DNA from: Streptoverticillium olivoreticuli subsp. olivoreticuli
Lineage (GTDB): Bacteria > Actinomycetota > Actinomycetes > Streptomycetales > Streptomycetaceae
NCBI RefSeq assembly: GCF_003391135.1
Contig: NZ_CP031455.1
Span: 1,550,001 to 1,614,000 of the forward strand
DNA length: 64,000 bases
Direction: 5' to 3'
A model generated the notes under the pieces. That model ran no database searches. It had not been told where the DNA came from and saw only the letters and a list, made by a program, of their open reading frames with translations. Positions 15,418-23,660 of this stretch are shown one piece after another. Each line of letters begins with the position of its first letter. Position 1 is the stretch's first letter. Position numbers and translations under genes: made by a program.

Positions 15418-17274
15418 TTGCGCACGCACGGGTATCAGTTGGCCGGCGAGCCGGTCGAAATTCACGTGGTGGAAGACGCCCGGGACGTGCGGGAATTCGA
15501 GGACTGGGCGGCTCGCCAGATCATGGCGGGCTGCCCAGTCGCCTTCGACACCGAGACCACCGGCCTGGACATCTACAGCACCGGCTACCGGCTGCGCCTC
15601 GCGCAGTTCGGCGACAGCCGCACCGCATGGGTCCTGCCGGTGGAGCGCGGCCGGCTCTTCGCTGATGCCGCGCGTCGCGTCCTGCGGGACCTGCCGCGCA
15701 TCGTCATCCACCACGCCGCGTTCGACTGGCTCGTGGCGGACAGGTGCCTCGGCGTCCGCCTGGAGCAGCTGTACCCGCGCACCGCGGACACGAAGATCAT
15801 GGCCACCCTGGTGGACCCGCGCCAGGTCCAGGAGGGCGGTGTCGGGACCGGGCTCAAGGCGCTCTCCGCGCACTACATCGACCCGGCCGCGCCGGACACC
15901 CAAGAAGATCTGACCGGCATCTTCCGGTCGCTGAAGCTCACCAAGGCCGAGGGCTTCGCCAACATCCCCTTGGACCACCCAACCTACGAAACCTATGCGG
16001 GACTTGACGTTCTGCTCACCTCGCGGCTGCTGGAAGCGCTGGAGCGCGTGCACACCGAGCTGGGCATCCGCCCGGCGCTGCTGGAATACGAGCACCGAAT
16101 AGCGTTCATCTGCGCGCACATGCAGCGCACGGGCCTGGTGTGCGACGCCGAGTACACGAAGGCTTTGTCCGGTCGGCTGGGCGAACAGTCCGAGCAGTAC
16201 GAGCACAAGGCCCGGCGCTACGGCGTCGAGTCGATCAACTCGCCCAAGCAGGTCGCGGACGCCCTGCTCGGCATGGGCGAAGCGCTCACCGAGCGGACCG
16301 CCGGCGGCGCGCTCCGGGTCGACAAGCCGGTCCTGCTGGCCCTGGCCGACCTCGATTCCTCGTGGGAACGCATCGGTGCCCGGACGCCCAACCCCCTGGC
16401 CGATGCGGTGATCCGCTCCAAGCGGGCGGGCAAGTGGAAGTCGGCGTACGCCCAAACGTTCCTGGAAACGCTGGACGCCTCCGGACGTGTGCACCCGTTC
16501 ATCCACTCACTGGCCGCACGGACGGGCCGCATGTCGATCACCCGCCCCGCGCTGCAAACACTCCCGGGGCGGGACGTGATGATCCGCCGAGCCATCCTCG
16601 CCGACGAAGGGCACGTGATGATCTCGTGCGACTTCGACGCGGTCGAAATGCGGGTCATGGCAGCCCTGGCCGACGTCAAGCGCATGAAGACCGCCATCCT
16701 CGCCGGCGAGGACCTGCACAGCTACACGCGGTCGCTGGTCTACGGGGACGTGGACGACCCCGGCGGGCACCTGCGGGCGCTGTGCAAGGGCATCGGGTTC
16801 GGGAAGATCTTCGGCGGCGGAGCGTCCGGCGTGGCACGCATGACGGGCGCGGACGAAGACTCCGTCCGGTTCGCGATGCGGATGTACGACCGCGTGTTCC
16901 CGGAGATCAAGCGGGCCTCGAACGTGTGGCAGCGCGAAGCGGCGGCGAACGGCATGATCACCAAGACCGTGACCGGCCGCCGGCTCCCGCTCGACCGCGA
17001 CCGCACGTACGCCGTCGTGAACTACCAGGTCCAGTCAGCGGCCAGGGACTGCCTGGGACAAGCCCTGTGCGACATGCACGACGCGGGCCTCCTCGAATTC
17101 CTCCGGCTCCCGGTGCATGACGAGGTACTGGCCTCCGCGCCGGCCGGGGAAGCCGAAGGGGTTGCGCGCGGCATTGAGAAAGCAATGAATTTCGATCTCT
17201 ACGGCGTGCCGATCACGGCGAGCGCGGATATCGGCAAGCGATCTTGGGGCAGCCTCAAGGGCGGCGACTACTGA
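15418..17274 (+). CDS. Family A DNA polymerase with 3'-5' exonuclease
   Basis: This 618-residue polymerase starts at TTG after AAAGGAAAG. The exonuclease domain shows FDTETTGL near residue 43 (Exo I). Polymerase motif A is SCDFDAVEMR at about 402, motif B RALCKGIGFGKIFGG at about 451-465, and motif C PVHDEV near 565. It lacks the 5'-3' exonuclease domain of bacterial Pol I, as in T7-like and many actinophage enzymes. The GKIFGG after the O-helix carries the usual Lys, with Phe at the ddNTP-discrimination position. It should replicate the phage genome with the primase-helicase just upstream. Confidence 0.9.
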   Translation: MRTHGYQLAGEPVEIHVVEDARDVREFEDWAARQIMAGCPVAFDTETTGLDIYSTGYRLRLAQFGDSRTAWVLPVERGRLFADAARRVLRDLPRIVIHHAAFDWLVADRCLGVRLEQLYPRTADTKIMATLVDPRQVQEGGVGTGLKALSAHYIDPAAPDTQEDLTGIFRSLKLTKAEGFANIPLDHPTYETYAGLDVLLTSRLLEALERVHTELGIRPALLEYEHRIAFICAHMQRTGLVCDAEYTKALSGRLGEQSEQYEHKARRYGVESINSPKQVADALLGMGEALTERTAGGALRVDKPVLLALADLDSSWERIGARTPNPLADAVIRSKRAGKWKSAYAQTFLETLDASGRVHPFIHSLAARTGRMSITRPALQTLPGRDVMIRRAILADEGHVMISCDFDAVEMRVMAALADVKRMKTAILAGEDLHSYTRSLVYGDVDDPGGHLRALCKGIGFGKIFGGGASGVARMTGADEDSVRFAMRMYDRVFPEIKRASNVWQREAAANGMITKTVTGRRLPLDRDRTYAVVNYQVQSAARDCLGQALCDMHDAGLLEFLRLPVHDEVLASAPAGEAEGVARGIEKAMNFDLYGVPITASADIGKRSWGSLKGGDY

Positions 17275-17286
17275 GGAGGTGAACGG

Positions 17287-17712
17287 GTGAGCGTCAAGCC
17301 GTGCCGCGAATGCGGCGACCTGCTGCCGCTGGCCCGGTTCCCCCGGCACCGCTCCAGCGCGGACGGCCGCACCACCCGCTGCCTGGCCTGCACGGCGGCC
17401 CGCAGGAAGAGGGCCCGCGACCCCGCACGCGAGCGTGAGCGCCGCCTGTGGCGGGCGTACGGGATCACCGGGGAGGACTACCGGACGATGGGGGCCGCAC
17501 AGGGCTGGCGCTGCCTGGTCTGCGGCGACCGGCCCCCAATCGGCGGCAGGCTCGTGGTCGATCACGACCACGTGTCCGGCCTGCCCCGCGGACTGCTGCA
17601 CTCGACGTGCAACGCGGCGCTGGGACTGCTGGCCGACAATCCTGCAGTCCTGGAAGCGGCTGCGGTCTACCTGTCGCGCACGGCTGATCTCCGAGCCCAG
17701 GTGCACGGCTGA
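17287..17712 (+). CDS. Recombination endonuclease VII
   Basis: The 141-residue product starts at GTG with GAGGAGGTG upstream. An N-terminal four-Cys ribbon (C6, C9, then CLAC near 32-35) precedes the endonuclease VII core: YGITGEDY, CLVCGDRPP, VDHDHVSG and GLLHSTCNAALGLL. The His-Asn pair and the zinc cysteines match the T4 gp49 family, which resolves branched DNA before packaging and repairs mismatches. With the Hjc-like nuclease upstream, the phage encodes two candidate junction resolvases. Confidence 0.88.
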   Translation: MSVKPCRECGDLLPLARFPRHRSSADGRTTRCLACTAARRKRARDPARERERRLWRAYGITGEDYRTMGAAQGWRCLVCGDRPPIGGRLVVDHDHVSGLPRGLLHSTCNAALGLLADNPAVLEAAAVYLSRTADLRAQVHG

Positions 17713-17934
17713 TCAGGGCCCTGACTGCGTGCAGTGCTGGAATCCACCCGTGGCCTGGTCACGCGGAGATAACGCCGGGAGATCAACTCTCCTGCCCGAG
17801 GCGGAGCCCGGCCGCAAGGTGAGGGATGCCGAAATATGTAGGCCATCATTCCCGCGCAGGATTTACGCCTGAAAAGTGGACTAGACCACTCGTGGCGGGT
17901 TTAAGTACCTGAAACCCAAAACGGCAGAGAAAGG

Positions 17935-18246
17935 ATGAGGGCCGTGCAATGTGCAGCTTCCTGGCACGGCGCATTGTTGTTCATCGTTCTCCTCGCCCTT
18001 TGGGCGAGGTCGTACCCGTCGGTGGCCGACGGCTTCCAGTTCGCTGCCGCAGTGTGCGTCTACCGGCCTCCCGTGGCCTTCTGGCCGGCGGTTGTGGTCC
18101 TCGTGCCGGCCGCCTGCCGGCGGGTGCACCGTCGCTTGGTCGCCGCGCGCGCTGCGTCCCGCATCGCCCTCGTGGCCGCGGCCGTCCGCCGCAGATCAAC
18201 AGCCGCCAACTACCGCCGCCTCGCGACCCCTTGCCCCTGCGCCTGA
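17935..18246 (+). CDS. Small basic membrane protein, unknown
   Basis: The ATG at 17935 sits directly after AAAGG; a GTG at 17944 has better spacing and would shorten the product to about 100 residues. Two hydrophobic stretches (about residues 11-24 and 45-60) precede a very Arg/Ala-rich helical tail. It is followed by the strongest terminator in the prophage. The gap upstream (17713-17934) holds only short inverted repeats such as AGTGG-ACTAGA-CCACT. No family is recognised. Confidence 0.4.
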   Translation: MRAVQCAASWHGALLFIVLLALWARSYPSVADGFQFAAAVCVYRPPVAFWPAVVVLVPAACRRVHRRLVAARAASRIALVAAAVRRRSTAANYRRLATPCPCA

Positions 18247-18266
18247 CGCGCAGGACTTCCCTTTGA

Positions 18267-18299
18267 GCCCCTGCGCTGACCACAGCGCAGGGGCCTTTC
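18267..18299 (+). terminator. Strong intrinsic terminator
   Basis: A perfect 12-bp stem, GCCCCTGCGCTG / CAGCGCAGGGGC, with an ACCA loop is followed by CTTTCT. Confidence 0.8.
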
Positions 18300-18391
18300 T
18301 GTAACCAGTCACGTCCCCGCCCGGCTAACCCGCCGTACGGGGGCTTCGTCATGCCCTTTTTCGGCCCTTCGCCGGGCGCTTTCGCCGGGTT

Positions 18392-18411
18392 TGTACCCAA
18401 CCCGAACTCAA
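18392..18411 (+). promoter_or_regulatory. Phage repeat element, copy 4
   Basis: A copy of TGTACCCNNCCCGAACTCAA (AA in the variable positions), 33 bases before the phage sigma-like gene. It lies just after the strong terminator, where a new promoter is expected. Confidence 0.6.
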
Positions 18412-18444
18412 GCCCGGCGGAGAACCGAACAAGGAGCACGACCC

Positions 18445-19458
18445 TTGCGTACCACCATCTCGGCCGAGCAGATCACCGCCGCACAGAACGGTGACGCTTC
18501 CGCTGCCGAACACATCCTCAACGAACTCGAGGGTGCGGCCGTGAAGATCGCAGCAGACCGGGCCGTTCGCACAACCGGCGGTACCTGCATGCGCGACGAC
18601 CTCATGCAGGACGCACGCCTCGCGTTCTGGCGCGCCATCCAGGACTGGGACGCCGAGACCGACAATGCGGCCGAGTTCACCACGTACGCGTTCCAGCGAG
18701 CGAAGCTCGACGCCCACCGCTCCGCCCTGCGCGCATCCGTCCCCGGAATCGGCGACGTGGCGCGGGCCGCCTTCGCCGCAGCCCTGGGGCAGTGCGGCGG
18801 CGACTACGCAGAGGCCGTCCGGATCGTCACGACGCTGGAGGATCCCGAGCGCCGGCTGTCCCCGGAGTACGCCGCCCTTGTCCGGACCGCTTTCGAAGGG
18901 CCGGAGCGAATAGACGCCAGCCCCCGCACCGCGGGCGAGGTGGCAGCCCTCCCCGCGCCCGTCTCGGAATACACCAGCGGCGACAAGTGGGCCGAACACC
19001 AAGGCGAGTTGCCCGACACCATGTGCCACCCGCTCGACCTCTCGCGCGACGCCGTCCGCTGCCGCGGAGTGGCCACCACCGGCAAGGGCGTGCAGAAGGG
19101 CAGCAAGCGGCGCGAGCGCATCCACACAGGCCAGCCGCTCGGCCAGGGCAAGGGCAACGCCTGGCGCGAAGTCGGGGCCCTGGTGGACCGGGATGCCGAC
19201 CGCGAGATGCACGAGCGCTCGGTGGCCGTCGGTCACGTGATCGCCGGCCGCGTCGCCGACCTCCTTTCCCCGGCCGAGCGGGAAGTCGTCTCCGTCGCCT
19301 ACGGCACGGCCTACGCCTACAACGAAGCCACCGCCAAGGGCACCCCGGACCTGCACGCCGCGGCGAACACGCTCGGCAAGACCCACAACACCGTGAACGT
19401 GACCTTGAAAAGGGCCCGCGCCAAGCTGCGCAAGGCCCGGGAAGTGGGCCACATCTGA
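18445..19458 (+). CDS. Phage sigma-70-like factor
   Basis: The TTG at 18445 follows AAGGAG at good spacing; earlier in-frame codons overlap the repeat element. The 337-residue product has a sigma region 2-like part at about residues 50-95 (RDDLMQDARLAFWRAI, FTTYAFQRAKLDAHR). At the end it has a region 4-like helix-turn-helix (LLSPAEREVVSVAYG, then LHAAANTLGKTHNTVNVTL, ending RARAKLRKARE). Between them are ~180 residues with a basic Gly/Lys-rich stretch not found in ECF sigma factors. It could direct host RNA polymerase to phage promoters, and its own gene carries the phage repeat element. Direct sigma activity is inferred. Confidence 0.65.
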   Translation: MRTTISAEQITAAQNGDASAAEHILNELEGAAVKIAADRAVRTTGGTCMRDDLMQDARLAFWRAIQDWDAETDNAAEFTTYAFQRAKLDAHRSALRASVPGIGDVARAAFAAALGQCGGDYAEAVRIVTTLEDPERRLSPEYAALVRTAFEGPERIDASPRTAGEVAALPAPVSEYTSGDKWAEHQGELPDTMCHPLDLSRDAVRCRGVATTGKGVQKGSKRRERIHTGQPLGQGKGNAWREVGALVDRDADREMHERSVAVGHVIAGRVADLLSPAEREVVSVAYGTAYAYNEATAKGTPDLHAAANTLGKTHNTVNVTLKRARAKLRKAREVGHI

Positions 19459-19475
19459 CCATCGAAAGAGATCAC

Positions 19476-19592
19476 TTGAGCCGCCACCTCACCCCCGAGG
19501 ACGCAGCCCTTGCCGGTGCCTCGGTACTGGACGGCCCCGACTGGACGGCCTGGGAGGAAACCGCCCCGGCCGCCGAAGAGCGCGAGACCTGA
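19476..19592 (+). CDS. 38-residue acidic protein, unknown
   Basis: This short reading frame starts at TTG after GAAAGAG, 17 bases behind the sigma-like gene. It encodes an acidic peptide (RHLTPEDAALAGASVLDG, then DWTAWEETAP). Codon third positions are G/C-rich, as in neighbouring genes. Its role is unknown; it may be co-expressed with the sigma-like factor. Confidence 0.4.
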   Translation: MSRHLTPEDAALAGASVLDGPDWTAWEETAPAAEERET

Positions 19593-19640
19593 ACCCCGCC
19601 GCCCCGGCGGCCGGCACAACGCAGAACGAGGAGAGAGAAC

Positions 19641-19988
19641 ATGCAGGAGAAGACCGAGACCAGGGCCACCCTCAAGGTACGCGCCGGCCGGATCACCGGC
19701 CTCATAGCCGACGGCGAGCGCACCTCGGTACGCCTCCACGTCGCCGACGGCAAGGGCCCCGCGTGGCTGTCCGCGGCCGACATGCGCAAGCTGGCCGGCT
19801 GGCTCACCGAGAAGGCCGTCCGCATCGAGATGTACGAAGCCGACCAGGAGCGTCACAGCCGCGGAGAGACCGTCCGCATCCGCGAGCGCCTGACCGCTGG
19901 CACCCCCGCCGCTGACCGCCCCTGCCCTGAAGAGAGAACACCGTGGGACACCGCTTCGACTGCAAGGCCACCCCCTCCGACTACCTGA
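19641..19988 (+). CDS. Small phage protein, unknown
   Basis: This 115-residue product has an excellent ribosome-binding site (GAGGAGAGAG) before its ATG. The first ~85 residues are mixed beta/alpha with a Trp-containing segment (GPAWLSAADMRKLAGWL); the remaining tail is Pro/Thr-rich and overlaps the next gene by 46 bases. No domain is recognised. Confidence 0.55.
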   Translation: MQEKTETRATLKVRAGRITGLIADGERTSVRLHVADGKGPAWLSAADMRKLAGWLTEKAVRIEMYEADQERHSRGETVRIRERLTAGTPAADRPCPEERTPWDTASTARPPPPTT

Positions 19989-20536
19989 CCGTGCTCCTGG
20001 ACTCCGACGGCGATATCGCCCTCACGGTCCACGAGTTCAAGCAGACCCCCCGCATGATCTACCTCGGCGCGGAAGCAGCCGACGAACTGGCCGAGCTGCT
20101 GGCCGACCTCGCCGACCGCGCATCCGCACCCGGCAAGGAGCACGTGGACAGCATCACGGCAGCACTCAACCGCGAGGGCCTGGCCATCGAGCGCGACCCC
20201 GCCCCGGCCGAAGCGGACACCATCCCTGTCAGCCCCGCAGACACGCAGTCACTCCCGATCTTCGGGCTCGACGACCCCACGCTGACCGGCCCGGCCGACT
20301 CTCCCAAGGACGAGACGGCGAAGAGCACAGAGGAACAGCAGAACCCGGACTCGACGGCGGGCGACGCCACCCCCGCCCCGGCCGGGACGTTCGCTGACGC
20401 CGTGCTGCCGCAGCCGACCACCGTCTCCGCCGAGCGCGCGTACGTACGAGCCCGTGAACTCCTCCAGCAGGGAGACACCCCGTTCACGCACGCCGCCGTT
20501 CTCGACCTCGCGCGATACCTCACCGAGGCCGCCTAG
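19943..20536 (+). CDS. Hypothetical protein with disordered middle
   Basis: The 197-residue product starts at a GTG after GAAGAGAG inside the previous gene. The first ~70 residues form a compact alpha/beta segment ending in a helix rich in Leu/Ala/Asp. Residues about 85-150 are acidic, Pro/Thr/Ser-rich and probably disordered. The C-terminal ~40 residues (AERAYVRARELLQQ...FTHAAVLDLARYL) form a short helical domain. Such modular small proteins are common near the ends of actinophage early regions. Function unknown. Confidence 0.5.
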   Translation: MGHRFDCKATPSDYLTVLLDSDGDIALTVHEFKQTPRMIYLGAEAADELAELLADLADRASAPGKEHVDSITAALNREGLAIERDPAPAEADTIPVSPADTQSLPIFGLDDPTLTGPADSPKDETAKSTEEQQNPDSTAGDATPAPAGTFADAVLPQPTTVSAERAYVRARELLQQGDTPFTHAAVLDLARYLTEAA

Positions 20537-20585
20537 CCACCGGTGAGCCAACCCGGGCTGACCGGTAAGCAACGAAGGAAGATAG

Positions 20586-21359
20586 TTGATCAAACACAGA
20601 CGGATGGCCGCCGTGGTGACGGGCCTTGCGATACCCGGAGCGGTCACCAGCACCGCCCACGCCGCACCGCAGACCCCTGTGGCGACGACCTACGCCGGCG
20701 GCTCCGGGACGGTAACGCCGACGACGACCAGCACGACCGAGGCCACACAGAAGGACCGGCCGGTCGGCAAGAAGGCCACGCGCACCGTGCGCGAGGGCGA
20801 CACTCTCTGGGACATCGCCGCCGAGGAACTGGGCAAGGCCGAGGACTGGCGGCGCCTGTACGGAGGCAACCGTGACAAGGTCACCGACCCGGACCTGATC
20901 TTCCCCGGGCAGCAGCTCCGCGTGGACGCCGCCGCCCCCAAGGCGAAACCGCCCAAAAAGAAGCCGACGACGCCGTCCCCCGAGGCCGCCCCGCCGGCGT
21001 CGAAGAAGGAACGGGCGCGTACCTACGCCGACAACCTGGACGGATGGATCGAGCAGGCCCGCGAGGAGCTGCGTAAGAACGGCGACCTGGTCCCGTCTGC
21101 GGCTGCGATCAAGGCTCGCGTGATGATCGAGTCCGGCGGCAACCCGAGGGCCATCAATCTCACGGACTCCAACGCTCGGGCGGGCACCCCGTCCAAGGGC
21201 CTGATCCAGACCATCGACCCGACGTTCCAGGCGTACCGGCTCAAGCACCTCGCCAATGATCCGTACGACGCCGTGGCCAACCTCGTGGCCGGCGTCCGGT
21301 ACGCCAACGCCACCTACGGAAGCTTCGAAAAGATCGCCTACCGCAACGGCGGATACTGA
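20586..21359 (+). CDS. Secreted LysM protein with transglycosylase-like domain
   Basis: The 257-residue product starts at TTG after GAAGGAAG. An N-terminal signal peptide (KHRRMAAVVTGLAIPGAV, cleavage near AHA-AP) is followed by a LysM domain (TVREGDTLWDIAAEELG...DLIFPGQQL, about 65-112). After a Lys/Pro linker comes a lysozyme-like transglycosylase domain (VMIESGGNPRAINLTDSNA, then GLIQTIDPTFQAY), with the Glu in MIESGG as catalytic candidate. Unlike the CHAP endolysin it has its own export signal. It could remodel host wall during infection or lysogeny, or act as a second lysin. It is followed by a terminator at the probable right end of the prophage. Confidence 0.8.
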   Translation: MIKHRRMAAVVTGLAIPGAVTSTAHAAPQTPVATTYAGGSGTVTPTTTSTTEATQKDRPVGKKATRTVREGDTLWDIAAEELGKAEDWRRLYGGNRDKVTDPDLIFPGQQLRVDAAAPKAKPPKKKPTTPSPEAAPPASKKERARTYADNLDGWIEQAREELRKNGDLVPSAAAIKARVMIESGGNPRAINLTDSNARAGTPSKGLIQTIDPTFQAYRLKHLANDPYDAVANLVAGVRYANATYGSFEKIAYRNGGY

Positions 21360-21401
21360 GCGGTACCCACTTGTCGCGATGACAGCGTGACAGTGTCACA
21401 A

Positions 21402-21437
21402 CCCCGGCCGAGCCCCAGGTTCGGTCGGGGGATTTTC
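21402..21437 (+). terminator. Terminator near prophage right end
   Basis: A 10-bp stem CCCCGGCCGA / TCGGTCGGGG (one G-T pair) is followed by GATTTTCTTG. A perfect 13-bp palindrome GTGACAGTGTCAC lies just upstream at 21387-21399. Confidence 0.7.
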
Positions 21438-21565
21438 TTGTTTCATGGGTACGCGAATAAGGCTTTCTTGGGCTCCTTGCCTGTTTAACAAACCGAACAC
21501 ATCGGTTAAGGGCCATAAACTACTATCATTTTCGCTTTTCCTGTGAGGCGAGTAATGATGGATGG

Positions 21566-21937
21566 GTGAGCGCTCGAATATCGGGGGCAAACGCTTGGCT
21601 GGAGCTGCAAGTCCCCCAAGAAGGCGCGGGAGGCTGGCGCACGGCACGGCTGTGGCGTCTCCACGGTGAGCCTGTCGCGCTCGCCTTCGAAGCCCGCTCA
21701 CTCGACGAAGTGGGCCAGGTGCTCCGGCGCTACGGCACACTCGTGAAGCGGCTGTTCGAACTCCCCGACAGGCCCTTCGGAACCCCCGCGTATTACAGGA
21801 TGCTGTGCCGCGCCGGCGAGGACGGAGCACTTCTCGCCCTGATGGTCTGGGCCCTGGGCGACGGAGGGCACTATGAGCCGACCGCGTTCGAGTGGGTCAC
21901 GGACGACGCGTCGGCGCTACCACCGGCCAGTGCGTGA
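21566..21937 (+). CDS. Hypothetical protein
   Basis: The 123-residue product begins at a GTG after an AT-rich, promoter-like segment (21440-21560, with a CCGA-ACACA-TCGG inverted repeat at 21493-21505). It reads as a single alpha/beta domain with no known motif (LWRLHGEPVALAFEA, YRMLCRAGEDGALLALM). It lies between the last phage-like gene and the XRE regulator, so whether it belongs to the prophage or the island is unclear. Confidence 0.5.
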   Translation: MSARISGANAWLELQVPQEGAGGWRTARLWRLHGEPVALAFEARSLDEVGQVLRRYGTLVKRLFELPDRPFGTPAYYRMLCRAGEDGALLALMVWALGDGGHYEPTAFEWVTDDASALPPASA

Positions 21938-21970
21938 ACGATCAGAGAGTGACCTGGGACTGGCGACATG

Positions 21971-23227
21971 TCACACAGCGTGGGCATCCAGAAGCTCGCG
22001 GACTCCTGGGTTCGTGCGGTGAGGTTCGAATCGGTGGAAGGTCCCGCGGACCCAGTCGTTCAGGCGCGGGGATGCTGTGTGGTGGCTCAGCGTCGCGGCG
22101 CGGCCAGCCGATGCTGTTGCCTCGTCAAGGGCTCCTGCATCCAGATAGGAACCTGCCAGCCAGCACGCGTAAAGCCCGACCTCGCGGGCGTGTGAGTCGT
22201 CGTACGGGGCCGTCAGGCCTTCCAGGATCGGGACGGCCTTCTTCGACTGGTGCAGTTCTGCCCAGCATCGGCCGGCCATGATCTCCGACTCGTCCCTGTT
22301 GATCCAATAGACCGTGTCCGGCTCCTCCACCCGATCCGTATCGCGCTGATCATGTGCTCGCTCCGACAGCCCGATGGCTCGATCGACTCCGGAGGCATCT
22401 CCCGTGCGGGCACACGCCCATGCGAGCCGGTCTGCCAGGACCACGCGGACGGCAGGCAGGGCGTCGCGGGGCGCGTTTGCCAGAGATGCCTCGGCCATGG
22501 CGACGCCTTCGCGCGGGTCGGCCCCGGACGCCGTCAGGTACGACAGCTCTGAGAGGGCCGTCGAGCCCAAGGTGTCGTTCCCTGCCTGATTCGCAGTGCT
22601 CGCTGCGGCCAGCGCGTACTTGCGGGCCTGCGGGATGCGCCCGGCGTCGAAAGCGGTCCACGAAGCGAACTGGTACAGCTCGGCAAGCGCGCTCAGAAGG
22701 CTCCGCGCTACGGACTCCGTGTAGGAACCGTGAGCTGCCATCCCGGCAAGGGTGTCGATCTCGGCGACGACCTTCGGGTAGACGGACACGCCGCCGCTGT
22801 AGTCGTCCAGCCTGCGCAGCGCTGCCAATCGCTTGCCTGCGCGGACGACGTCAGCACGGCCAATGCGGCGGCCTTGCGCCATGGCTGAGGGGGCGGACAG
22901 TGCGATGCCGGCGACAGTCCCGGCTCCAAGGAATGCCCTACGGTCCACAGGAGGCACCAGCCCTTCCAGGTCAAGAACATCCGCATCAGGCGCGGGAGAT
23001 TCACCGTAACCGGAGAGGTCCGCCCCAAGCACCTGTTCGAGGTAGGGCAACCAGTCCTCCGGGTGCCGGATGCCCTTCTCCCATCGGTAAACGTAGTGGC
23101 CGGTGCACGTGCCCTGCGTCTTGGCTGAACCGACGCCCCAGCGGGCGACGTTGAGTTTGCGCGCTAGCGCGGCCTGGGAGAGGTGCCGCGCATCGCGCAG
23201 TTCACGGATCTTCTCGCCGAGGGTCAT
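21971..23227 (-). CDS. XRE-type regulator with TPR-like sensor domain
   Basis: The start at 23227 follows AGGGGAGG; the longer open frame has no ribosome-binding site. The 418-residue protein opens with a helix-turn-helix (LGEKIRELRDARHLSQAALARKL). A hydrophobic segment preceded by twin Arg (VDRRAFLGAGTVAGIALS, about residues 95-115) follows, then an all-helical TPR-like repeat domain. This layout is common among Streptomyces regulators that sense small molecules or peptides. It diverges from three small genes and heads the hem-like island, so it is the likely regulator of that island. Confidence 0.8.
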   Translation of the reverse strand: MTLGEKIRELRDARHLSQAALARKLNVARWGVGSAKTQGTCTGHYVYRWEKGIRHPEDWLPYLEQVLGADLSGYGESPAPDADVLDLEGLVPPVDRRAFLGAGTVAGIALSAPSAMAQGRRIGRADVVRAGKRLAALRRLDDYSGGVSVYPKVVAEIDTLAGMAAHGSYTESVARSLLSALAELYQFASWTAFDAGRIPQARKYALAAASTANQAGNDTLGSTALSELSYLTASGADPREGVAMAEASLANAPRDALPAVRVVLADRLAWACARTGDASGVDRAIGLSERAHDQRDTDRVEEPDTVYWINRDESEIMAGRCWAELHQSKKAVPILEGLTAPYDDSHAREVGLYACWLAGSYLDAGALDEATASAGRAATLSHHTASPRLNDWVRGTFHRFEPHRTNPGVRELLDAHAV

Positions 23228-23248
23228 GGGCCTCCCCTTTGGGCTCCT

Positions 23249-23267
23249 GGCATACAAGAGGCATACA
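23249..23267. promoter_or_regulatory. Direct repeat upstream of the XRE gene
   Basis: GGCATACA occurs twice with starts 11 bp apart (one helical turn) in the divergent region, about 22-40 bases from the regulator start. A likely autoregulatory operator overlapping its promoter. Confidence 0.4.
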
Positions 23268-23352
23268 GATGGCCTACACCCTGGCACCTATCCACTTGCC
23301 CATACCAGGCGTTGACTGAACATCAGCCTTCGTGATGTTGGAGGAAACGTCG

Positions 23353-23538
23353 ATGACTTACCGCACCGGGGTGTTGGTGATGGACACCCGCCAGGGCAAG
23401 CTCGGAGAGGTCATGGAGGAGCGGCTTTCGAGGGTGTGGCTCCGCCCGCCCCACGGGGGACGTGAGTGGGACTGCCTGCCGGACGACCTTCGGCTGGCCA
23501 CCAAGGCCGAGCGAGCCGCGTCGGGGGTCGGAAGCTGA
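23353..23538 (+). CDS. Small conserved-looking Streptomyces protein
   Basis: The ATG at 23353 is set by TTGGAGGAAA upstream; an earlier in-frame ATG is not. The 61-residue product (TYRTGVLVMDTRQGKLGEVM, then REWDCLPDDLRLAT) is a compact beta-rich domain of a kind I recall near XRE regulators in Streptomyces, though no function is known to me. A perfect inverted repeat AACATCA/TGATGTT (23319-23339) ends right at its ribosome-binding site. Its stop overlaps the next start (TGATG). Confidence 0.6.
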   Translation: MTYRTGVLVMDTRQGKLGEVMEERLSRVWLRPPHGGREWDCLPDDLRLATKAERAASGVGS

Positions 23539-23660
23539 TGCTGGCCTGCCCGGAATGTGCCGAGCTGGAGAGGGCCAAGGTGGACGCCCGCCACAGGCGC
23601 GACATGTCCGAGGTCACAGACATCTTGGTCTTGATCGCCCGGCACAAGAGGACGCGCTGA
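23538..23660 (+). CDS. 40-residue CxxC protein
   Basis: The ATG at 23538 overlaps the upstream stop and the TGA at 23658-23660 overlaps the next ATG, so three small genes are translationally chained. The product has a single CPEC motif near the N-terminus, followed by a charged helix (ELERAKVDARHRRDM). A single CxxC could bind metal with a partner. No function is known. Confidence 0.5.
   Translation: MLACPECAELERAKVDARHRRDMSEVTDILVLIARHKRTR

Larger units (their letters stand above)
1..21440. mobile_element. Right-hand part of a siphovirus-like prophage
   Basis: Tail, lysis, replication and early-regulation genes run almost entirely on one strand with overlapping stops and starts, the layout of a temperate actinophage. 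The tape measure gene is cut by the window start, so capsid genes, the left end and probably the integrase lie outside. The right end is inferred from the last phage-like gene (LysM-transglycosylase), a strong terminator ending near 21437, and an AT-rich stretch after it. No attachment-site repeat could be identified. A gp3-like directionality factor suggests a serine integrase elsewhere. The exact right boundary is uncertain by several hundred bases. Confidence 0.85.
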
